DNA from: Desulfobaccales bacterium
GTDB taxonomy: Bacteria > Desulfobacterota > Desulfobaccia > Desulfobaccales > 0-14-0-80-60-11
Assembly (NCBI GenBank): GCA_041648175.1
Contig: JBAZPO010000046.1
Coordinates: forward strand, 1-5,341
Direction of reading: 5' to 3'
DNA length: 5,341 nt
Part shown: positions 1 to 5,341 of the stretch, piece by piece
Layout of the letters: each line of letters starts with the position of its first letter
Numbering within the stretch: position 1 is the stretch's first letter
Program-made: the position numbers and the translations under genes
The notes under the pieces: model-generated
The model's input: only the letters and a program-made list of their open reading frames with translations
Databases searched by the model: none
What the model was told of the DNA's origin: nothing

Positions 1-1940
1 CCCTTTTCGGTCTGGATGGTGAGCAGCCACTTGAGGGACATGAGCCCCATATCGATCATATCGCTGCGCTGCATCGATTGGCCGGACACGAGTAAGGCAT
101 GGGGCAGCTTGCCGTTGGCATAGTTTAAAGTGTTTTCAAGCCAGGGCCAGCTGTTTGTTGCATTGTTCCTGAACTGATTGAAAAGCCCGTCGGCAATGAC
201 TTCTCGGACCCTGCGCACTTCACTGTCGCCTGAAAATTTATGCAAGTAGGCATGAATGCCCACCAGGGCAAAAGCGATGGCTCGGGGCGAATTAAAATGC
301 TCGACAGCTTTCATCGCCTGGTTGAAGAGCGTCATGCTCATTGCCATCTGTCCGCGATTGTCAAGAAAAGCCACAGCCTTGCCAAGGCCCCAGAGCGCCC
401 TGCCGTGAGCATCCTCGGATCCCACCTCCTCGGGCCATTGCCGTGCATAGGTCATAAAATTACGAAACCGCCCCTTTTCGACATTGAAGGCATCCAGTAG
501 AAAGCTGAGATACTGGTTGCTGAGGGAATCGAAGTACTTGCTGTCTGTAAGCAGATATTTCCGGCCCATGGCTGCAAGCATCAGCGCTCTGGCATTATCA
601 TCGGTGCAGTAGCCATGGGCGCGATCGGGGATGGTATAGATGGCATGTTGCAAAATACCGGTATCATCGGTAAGGGTTTTCAGGTGATCAAGCTTCATGT
701 CCGGGAGCTCGAAATTCGTGATAGATTTGATGTTTTCAATATATGAGTGCCGGGGGCGGGGGTGCCGGGAACGGTTGAGCTGAACCTCGCTGAAAACCTC
801 GAGATATCTTCGGGCCACCTCCTTCCAGATCGCCTCGCGACAGAATGTATAGGCTTTTTTGCGCATCGTATGCCGGTTAGTATCGTTGTCCAGAAGGTCG
901 ATGATTTGTTCCGCTATGGCATCAGGGTTTTTGAATGGAACAATTCTTCCCCGTCCTTCGGCTAGCATCTCGGTCGCATACCAGTACGGGGTTGAAATGA
1001 CGGCTTTGCCGGTCCCCATGGCATAGGCGAGGGTCCCGGAAGTAATCTGGGCTTCTTCAAGATATGGAGTTATATATATATCGGTGGTGCCGAGAAACTC
1101 ACATAATTCTTTCATCTCAACAAAACGGTTTTGAAAAATGACATGCTCGCTGATACCTAGTTTGCGCACGAGCTGATGCAGGCTGATGCGGTATTCATCC
1201 CCATGCGCCTTCAAGATATGCGGATGTGTTGCTCCCAGGATAATATAGGTAAGATCAGGGTGTTTTTGGATGACTGACGGAAGCGCCTGCAGGACGTTTT
1301 CAATGCCCTTATTGGGGGAAATCAGGCCGAATGTGAGAAGCACCTTTTTGCCTTCCACGCCGAACTGATCTTTGTAGAAGTTGGGATCCATAAAAGGCGT
1401 ATCCGGAATGCCGTGATGGATAAAGGCAATTTTCTCTTCCGGCACGTCATAGATATCTTTGAGGAAATCAACAGCCTTGTGGCTCATCACGATGAGTTTA
1501 TCGGACAGATCAGACAGCCTGCGCATGACTTCACGATATTCCTGGGCTGGATCTCTCAGAACCGTATGCAGGGTTGTTACGACCGGCATGCGAAGATCTC
1601 CAAGAAGTTTCAGGAGATGACTGCCGACCGGGCCGCCGAAAATACCGTATTCATGCTGCACGCAGACAATATCCACCTGGCTGATATTGAGATACTCCGA
1701 TGCGACACTATAATCGTTAAGTCTGTTCTGGTTAATCTCAAATCGCACTTTTTCAGGATATGCATATCCCTCGGCTGTGTCATTCATGGCAACCGCCCAG
1801 CAGTTTATACCGGGCGCTTCTGTTGATAATGCTTCGACAAGATCAGTAGTGAATGTTGCAATACCGCACTGTCGGGGTGAATAGTTGCCGATTACGGCAA
1901 CCGAGTTGATTCTCTCATAATACTTAATAACAGATGTCAT
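1..1940 (-). CDS. Family 4 glycosyltransferase fused to a C-terminal alpha/alpha-toroid-like domain (3' end outside window)
   Basis: A reading frame runs without a stop from the ATG at 1940 to the window edge, giving 646 residues; the stop is not visible. Residues 1-380 look like a GT-B fold retaining glycosyltransferase of family GT4. Landmarks are GNYSPRQCGIATFT (18-31), VQHEYGIFGG (94-103), HHGIPD (175-180), SPNKG (208-212), EAQITSGTLAYA (296-307) and GKAVIST (311-317). From about residue 400 a second, helical domain begins with PDRAHGYCTDDNARAL (438-453), SEDAHGRALWGLG (508-520) and WPWLEN (598-603). Such aromatic and acidic motifs resemble sugar-binding (alpha/alpha)6 barrels. I recall full-length relatives of about 750 residues, so roughly 100 residues are missing. 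There is no signal peptide or membrane segment, so it is probably cytoplasmic. Donor and acceptor are unknown. Relatives are often encoded near GH130 mannoside phosphorylases, but none is visible here. The start is supported by AAAGG eight bases upstream; no other ATG, GTG or TTG occurs in frame in the roughly 90 bases above it. Confidence 0.88.
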   Translation of the reverse strand, partial: MTSVIKYYERINSVAVIGNYSPRQCGIATFTTDLVEALSTEAPGINCWAVAMNDTAEGYAYPEKVRFEINQNRLNDYSVASEYLNISQVDIVCVQHEYGIFGGPVGSHLLKLLGDLRMPVVTTLHTVLRDPAQEYREVMRRLSDLSDKLIVMSHKAVDFLKDIYDVPEEKIAFIHHGIPDTPFMDPNFYKDQFGVEGKKVLLTFGLISPNKGIENVLQALPSVIQKHPDLTYIILGATHPHILKAHGDEYRISLHQLVRKLGISEHVIFQNRFVEMKELCEFLGTTDIYITPYLEEAQITSGTLAYAMGTGKAVISTPYWYATEMLAEGRGRIVPFKNPDAIAEQIIDLLDNDTNRHTMRKKAYTFCREAIWKEVARRYLEVFSEVQLNRSRHPRPRHSYIENIKSITNFELPDMKLDHLKTLTDDTGILQHAIYTIPDRAHGYCTDDNARALMLAAMGRKYLLTDSKYFDSLSNQYLSFLLDAFNVEKGRFRNFMTYARQWPEEVGSEDAHGRALWGLGKAVAFLDNRGQMAMSMTLFNQAMKAVEHFNSPRAIAFALVGIHAYLHKFSGDSEVRRVREVIADGLFNQFRNNATNSWPWLENTLNYANGKLPHALLVSGQSMQRSDMIDMGLMSLKWLLTIQTEK

Positions 1941-1948
1941 AACGGCTA

Positions 1949-1953
1949 CCTTT
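1949..1953 (-). promoter_or_regulatory. Ribosome binding site of the glycosyltransferase gene
   Basis: The minus strand reads AAAGG, then eight bases, then ATG at 1940. This is a modest but well-spaced Shine-Dalgarno sequence. It decides the start, because the frame stays open upstream of the ATG into the transposase relic but offers no other usual start codon nearby. Confidence 0.6.
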
Positions 1954-1977
1954 CTGTGTTTACGTTTTACCCATGCA

Positions 1978-2000
1978 GTCAGCTCTTGCTGACATTCAGC
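1978..2000. repeat. Pair of overlapping, mutually exclusive small hairpins beside the element end
   Basis: GTCAGC (1978-1983) and GCTGAC (1988-1993) form a perfect 6-bp stem with a 4-base loop. The same GCTGA (1988-1992) can instead pair with TCAGC (1996-2000) across a 3-base loop. There is no T run on either side in either direction, so this is not a rho-independent terminator. It lies just outside the left inverted repeat of the RAYT relic and about 40 bases upstream of the glycosyltransferase ATG. It could be a subterminal hairpin of the element, since Y1/HUH enzymes recognise hairpins, or a leader structure of the downstream mRNA. Chance is also possible for stems this short. Confidence 0.4.
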
Positions 2001-2002
2001 AG

Positions 2003-2026
2003 AAAAGGGAACAGATTTATTTTCTG
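2003..2026 (+). repeat. Left inverted terminal repeat of the RAYT relic
   Basis: This 24-base stretch matches the reverse complement of 2389-2412 at 21 of 24 positions. The shared core is ACAGATTTATTT, preceded by an A-rich and G-rich run and followed by CTG. The stop codon of the transposase remnant (TAA on the minus strand, 2017-2019) lies inside it, so coding sequence and element end overlap. Confidence 0.7.
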
Positions 2027-2388
2027 GATTTACGCGGCCTGCCCTGCCCTCTAAATTCAATTTGCCTTCCCACCTTAACCTCTATTTCTTCGACAAATCG
2101 CTCTCCACCTGTCAACTGGCCTCGCTGTATTGCCTGTCGTATCTGCTCAAACTCCTCTTCTGGGATTGTTCCCATTACAAATTCCTTGTATTTCTCTTGC
2201 CGCTCTGTTTTTACTGATGCCAAGCTTACAATAAAAGGGGTCAAAATCCAACAATATCTGTTTTGTCAGTCCAACTTTTTCTCCATAACTCGACCATCGG
2301 TAATCTTCAGGAACTGGAACGATCCCAGCCCTGACCGGATTCAACTCTACATACCGACAGCAAGAAAGCAGGTATTCGTTTGTGCCTA
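2017..2388 (-). pseudogene. REP-associated tyrosine transposase (RAYT, Y1/IS200-like) remnant, 5'-truncated and frameshifted
   Basis: Two reading frames together give the C-terminal half of a RAYT. The first (open from an ATG at 2458, homologous from about 2388) has RYVELNPVRAG and YRWSSY, then LLDFDPFY. The second (ending at the TAA at 2017-2019) continues with KTERQEKYKEF and ends in GRPRKSRK, a usual RAYT tail. Removing one A from the five-A run (plus strand T run, 2208-2212) joins the frames into one smooth family-like sequence of about 124 residues. The Tyr of RYVELNP (codon 2351-2353) corresponds to the expected catalytic tyrosine. The upstream half with the His-x-His metal site is absent, and intact relatives are roughly 200 to 330 residues. 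The product is therefore almost certainly inactive. The stretch encoded between 2389 and 2458 is repeat and flank sequence, not transposase. Confidence 0.85.
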
Positions 2389-2412
2389 CAGTAAATAAAT
2401 CTGTCCTCTTTT
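2389..2412 (-). repeat. Right inverted terminal repeat of the RAYT relic
   Basis: This is the partner of the repeat at 2003-2026, in opposite orientation, 21 of 24 positions identical. Transposase homology starts immediately inside it, showing that the 5' half of the gene was lost right up to the repeat. Just outside, at 2413-2421 on the minus strand, a second AAAAAGGAC unit precedes it like a partial tandem copy of the repeat's outer edge. Confidence 0.7.
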
Positions 2413-2461
2413 TGTCCTTTTTGCTCTGCGTGTTATATGGTTTCCGCATAATACTCATTCC
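2413..2461. other. Short spacer between the GH94 stop and the RAYT relic
   Basis: These 49 bases contain no gene, hairpin or terminator that I can see. The minus-strand frame of the transposase remnant stays open through here to an ATG at 2456-2458, but the encoded residues have no RAYT character. With 1941-2002 this is what would remain of the original intergenic space if the element were removed. Confidence 0.5.
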
Positions 2462-5341
2462 CTATGGGTTCACAGGTATTTTCACCTCGACTGCGTGTTC
2501 CTTGTGGTCGTCAACAAGGGTGATTGTTGTATCCTTTTGCGGGACGCCGTTAACGGTCACGATCATTTTGCCATCACCGGTATCGCCGGCAGATGCCCGC
2601 AGAACGGCGATGTGGTAGACCGTTTCCCGATAACGGTAGTGCACCGTGAAGCCTTTCCAATTCTCCGGGAGAAGCGGTGCGAAACTCAGTCTATCCACCT
2701 CCAGCCTCAGCCCCAGGAGTGATTCCAAGATCAGCCGGTACATCCAGCCGGCCGAACCGGTGTACCACGTCCATCCACCGTGGCCGGTGTGCGGCGAGAG
2801 CGCATAAACGTCGGCCGCGACGACGTAGGGTTCCACCTTGTAAGTCGCCATCGACTCAGGAGACCTCGCATGGTTCACCGGATTGATCATGTCCATCAGT
2901 TCCCAGGCGCGCCGGCTGTCTCCCAGTTTAGCGAAGGCCATCGCCATCCAGATCGCTCCATGGGTGTATTGCCCGCCATTCTCCCGTACGCCGGGGACAT
3001 ATCCCTTTATGTAGCCGGGATTCAAATCAGACTTGTCGAACGGCGGGTCCAGGAGTTGGATCAGTGCCTGATCCCGGTGGATAAGATGTTGATCCGCGGC
3101 TTCCATGGCCATGCGCGCGCGTTCGGCATCGCCTGCGCCGGAGAGAACGGACCAGCTTTGCGCAATCGAATCAATCCGGCATTCGGAGTTACTCATCGAC
3201 CCCAGCGGCGAGCCGTCGTCGAAGTAAGCGCGGCGGTACCACCCACCATCCCACCCATGCTGCTCGATGTTCCGGCGCATCTGCTCCGCCTCTGCCTCGC
3301 ACCGCTGCGCGAAGGGCAGATCGCCACGTCTGCGGGCAACCTCAGTGAATTGCATAAGCACATCATACAGGAAAAAGCCCAGCCAGATGCTTTCGCCTTT
3401 CCCCTCTGCGCCCACCATGTTCATGCCGTCGTTCCAGTCGCCGGAACCCATGAGCGGTAATCCGTGCTCGCCATAGTTGAGACCTCTCAGGATGGCTCTT
3501 ACACAGTGTTCATACAATCCTGCCGTTTCTCGAGACCGGCCGGGCAGATCGTAATAGGAATCCTCATTCGCGTTTATCGGGCGACCCTGAAGGAAGCGGA
3601 TGGTCTCATCCAAGATACCGTAATCCCCGGTGCTCCTGACGTAGCGGCACACCGCCAACGGCAGCCAGAGATAATCGTCGGAACAGTGTGTGCGCACGCC
3701 GCGGCCTTGAGGAGGATGCCACCAGTGCTGTACATCACCCTCGGGGAATTGACGGCCTGCGGCAAGAAGGAGGTGCTCGCGCACGAGGCGCGGCTCGGTG
3801 TGGATGAGAGCCATTACGTCCTGCAACTGATCGCGAAAACCAAAGGCGCCCCCGGACTGGTAGAATCCACTGCGCGCCCACAGGCGGCATGCCAGTGTCT
3901 GGTACAAGAGCCAGCCGTTGGTCAACATGTTGAGGGACTGGTCGGGTGTTTCCACGTTCACTGCGCCGAGCGTGTGCTGCCAGTATTGCCAGACCGTTTC
4001 GAGCGCCTGGCGTGCCGCAGCAGTTCCACGGAAGCGACGGACCAGGTTGCCGGCGTCCTCGGCGTCCCGCCCGGCGCCGAGCCTGAAGACAATTTCACGT
4101 TCCTGCCCAGCGGCCAGTTCAAAGGAAACCTGAATTGCAGCACAGGGGTCCATGGCAGCGCCCATTTTGCCGGAGAGCCGCAGCCTGGTCATCGCGGCTG
4201 GACTACGCAGCGTGCCGTTCCTCCCCAGGAATTCAGTCCGGTCGCCGCTTACCGTCCGGGTCGCTTCGTCCACATCGAAAAAGGCAGTCCGGTCGGGAAA
4301 CTCTGTATTGTAAGGGTTCCGCGCGAAAAGCGCACCGCTTACCGGGTCAATTTCGGTGATCACATACATGGTTGTTTTGGGCCGCAGATCTCCCAGAACC
4401 CATTCCGCATATCCGGTAGCAGAGAGTCGGCGTGATCTGCCTGACTCGTTTCTTACCTTCAATACAGTAAACTTGATTGATGCGTCCATGGCCACGTAAA
4501 CCCATACCTCGGACCGGATGCCGTGCTCCGTGTGCTCGAAGACGGTATAGCCTAATCCGTGCCGGGTGGCGTAAGGCGTTGCCCCACGGCTGGGCAGCGG
4601 CATGGGAGACCAAAAGTGGCCGCGCTCTTCATCGCGGAGGTAGAAAGCCTCCCCGCTCGTATCACTCACGGGATCGTTATACCAGGGAGTAAGACGAAAC
4701 TCGTGGGCATTCTCGGCCCAGGTGTAGGCAGAGCCGCTCTCCGAGATAACGGTTCCAAAGTGCGGATTTGCCAGGATATTCACCCATGGCGCCGGCGTCA
4801 ACTGATCATGGGTGGTTGTAATGATGTACTCGCGGCCATCAGAGGTGAATCCGCCGAGTCCGTTAAAAAACAGCAGATCGTGGCGAGGCAAGGCGGCAAC
4901 TGCCGGCGGAGCGCTATGGTGAGTGCGGGTCGGTATAAGGGGCGGCAAAGTTAATTGCACGAGGCTCCGACGATTGATCTGGTTCGCCAGCATCCCCCGC
5001 CTGTCGGTGACGATAGCGCGAGCGACCGTTTGGAGCAGGATACGTTCCTCGTTCGATATCTGGTCCGCGGGCCTTACGAAAATGCCGCCCGGTTGATCCG
5101 TCACATGAGCGCCTTCGGCTGCGGCAATGAGCCCCATAATCTGGTCGTGGAGTAACTGCCGATAACCGGCGTGATCTTCGTTCCAGATCACCAGGTCCAC
5201 CGCCAGCCCTTTTAAGCGCCAGTAAGCGTGGGCCTGTATAAGATGACGCACCAGGCCAATGTTGGCCGGATCTTCAATCCGCAGGAGCAGGATCGGCAAA
5301 TCGCCGGATATAGCGTAGCCCCAGAGACCGGATTGCCCGCG
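2462..5341 (-). CDS. ndvB: Cyclic beta-1,2-glucan synthase-type protein, C-terminal part with GH94 phosphorylase module (5' end outside window)
   Basis: The frame is open from the window edge to the TAG at 2462-2464, giving the last 959 residues; the TTG at 5299 is an internal codon. The visible part starts with LWGYAISGDLPILLLRIED, a segment typical of NdvB/ChvB between their repeated beta-sandwich modules. A GH94 N-terminal beta-sandwich follows (about 155-430, NGLGGF at 160-165), then an (alpha/alpha)6 catalytic barrel (about 450-880) and a short C-terminal beta domain. FGFRDQLQD (500-508) fits the sugar site. GDWNDGM (634-640) contains the catalytic aspartate. THGAIW (His794) and YTGSAGW (Thr861-Gly862) match the phosphate-binding residues of GH94. 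All key residues are present, so a phosphorylase able to trim or size beta-glucan is expected. Full NdvB proteins have about 2800 residues, with membrane spans and a GT84 synthase upstream; those are not visible, so the gene symbol is tentative. A stand-alone GH94 enzyme is less likely, given the conserved region before the barrel. Confidence 0.88.
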   Translation of the reverse strand, partial: RGQSGLWGYAISGDLPILLLRIEDPANIGLVRHLIQAHAYWRLKGLAVDLVIWNEDHAGYRQLLHDQIMGLIAAAEGAHVTDQPGGIFVRPADQISNEERILLQTVARAIVTDRRGMLANQINRRSLVQLTLPPLIPTRTHHSAPPAVAALPRHDLLFFNGLGGFTSDGREYIITTTHDQLTPAPWVNILANPHFGTVISESGSAYTWAENAHEFRLTPWYNDPVSDTSGEAFYLRDEERGHFWSPMPLPSRGATPYATRHGLGYTVFEHTEHGIRSEVWVYVAMDASIKFTVLKVRNESGRSRRLSATGYAEWVLGDLRPKTTMYVITEIDPVSGALFARNPYNTEFPDRTAFFDVDEATRTVSGDRTEFLGRNGTLRSPAAMTRLRLSGKMGAAMDPCAAIQVSFELAAGQEREIVFRLGAGRDAEDAGNLVRRFRGTAAARQALETVWQYWQHTLGAVNVETPDQSLNMLTNGWLLYQTLACRLWARSGFYQSGGAFGFRDQLQDVMALIHTEPRLVREHLLLAAGRQFPEGDVQHWWHPPQGRGVRTHCSDDYLWLPLAVCRYVRSTGDYGILDETIRFLQGRPINANEDSYYDLPGRSRETAGLYEHCVRAILRGLNYGEHGLPLMGSGDWNDGMNMVGAEGKGESIWLGFFLYDVLMQFTEVARRRGDLPFAQRCEAEAEQMRRNIEQHGWDGGWYRRAYFDDGSPLGSMSNSECRIDSIAQSWSVLSGAGDAERARMAMEAADQHLIHRDQALIQLLDPPFDKSDLNPGYIKGYVPGVRENGGQYTHGAIWMAMAFAKLGDSRRAWELMDMINPVNHARSPESMATYKVEPYVVAADVYALSPHTGHGGWTWYTGSAGWMYRLILESLLGLRLEVDRLSFAPLLPENWKGFTVHYRYRETVYHIAVLRASAGDTGDGKMIVTVNGVPQKDTTITLVDDHKEHAVEVKIPVNP

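Larger units (their letters stand above)
2003..2412 (-). mobile_element. Degenerate 410-bp RAYT-derived element with inverted ends
   Basis: Two inverted 24-base repeats bracket a C-terminal RAYT fragment in which almost all remaining DNA is coding-derived. No HUH (His-x-His) half of the enzyme remains, so the element cannot move on its own. Because both ends survive, it resembles an internally deleted, MITE-like derivative that a related transposase might recognise in trans. I see no clean target-site duplication; IS200/RAYT-type enzymes do not normally create one. It sits between the GH94 gene (stop at 2462) and the glycosyltransferase (ATG at 1940), on the same strand as both. The exact boundaries are inferred from the repeats alone; the short hairpins at 1978-2000 could also belong to it. 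Confidence 0.6.

Noticed and set aside
1071..1080. Alternating TA run (tatatatata)
   Set aside because: It encodes Ile-Tyr-Ile in the conserved DIYITPY segment of the glycosyltransferase, so coding explains it; it is unlikely to be a promoter or repeat locus.
1413..1826. 137-residue plus-strand open frame
   Set aside because: It lies opposite the conserved GT4 motifs of the glycosyltransferase; no domain or ribosome site supports it.
1978..1993. Perfect 6-bp hairpin considered as a transcription terminator
   Set aside because: No T run follows the stem on either strand, and the stem is short.
1973..2398. 141-residue plus-strand open frame over the intergenic region
   Set aside because: It is antisense to the RAYT remnant, whose family motifs on the minus strand account for this DNA.
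2147..2458. 103-residue minus-strand frame as a separate intact gene
   Set aside because: Its first 25 residues or so come from flank and inverted repeat, and its last residues are out of the transposase frame; only the middle is RAYT. It is part of the pseudogene.
2780..3460. 226-residue plus-strand open frame
   Set aside because: It is antisense to the conserved GH94 barrel, has no family resemblance, and its arginine- and proline-rich composition is typical of a shadow frame.
3464..4435. 323-residue plus-strand open frame
   Set aside because: It is antisense to the GH94 catalytic region, whose motifs are intact on the other strand. The encoded protein has no recognisable domain, and long antisense frames are common in G+C-rich genes.

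Overview
The window is a piece of bacterial chromosome carrying two large carbohydrate-active genes on the minus strand, separated by a decayed transposase element. Both genes run off the window. The organism cannot be named from this sequence. A cyclic-glucan-synthase-type protein, a two-domain glycosyltransferase and a RAYT-type transposase relic together suggest a Gram-negative bacterium, possibly deltaproteobacterial. That is inference with low confidence.

Layout in minus-strand transcription order. (1) 5341 to 2462 holds the last 959 residues of a very large protein of the NdvB/ChvB (cyclic beta-1,2-glucan synthase) type. It includes the whole C-terminal GH94 glycoside phosphorylase module with its catalytic and phosphate-binding motifs. 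Its start lies outside the window. (2) 2412 to 2003 is a 410-bp element bounded by 24-bp inverted repeats (21 of 24 matching). It contains the C-terminal half of a REP-associated tyrosine transposase (RAYT, Y1 family) that has lost its N-terminal half and carries a frameshift at a five-base A run. (3) 1940 to 1 holds the first 646 residues of a family 4 glycosyltransferase fused to an alpha-helical, probably toroidal, C-terminal domain. Its 3' end is outside the window.

The two enzymes probably belong to one glycan locus. The first is expected to make or trim a cyclic or periplasmic beta-glucan at the inner membrane; the second would be a cytoplasmic sugar transferase of unknown acceptor. With the element removed, only about 110 bases would separate them, so the relic appears to have landed inside a former operon or closely spaced gene pair. 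The GH94 gene looks richer in G+C than the glycosyltransferase gene, and the relic is the most A+T-rich part.

No tRNA, rRNA, CRISPR array, convincing promoter or rho-independent terminator was found. The long plus-strand reading frames across both genes are antisense shadows. I found no clear evidence of a wholly new system. The points most worth checking are the inverted-repeat-bounded RAYT relic and the non-canonical active-site landmarks of the glycosyltransferase.
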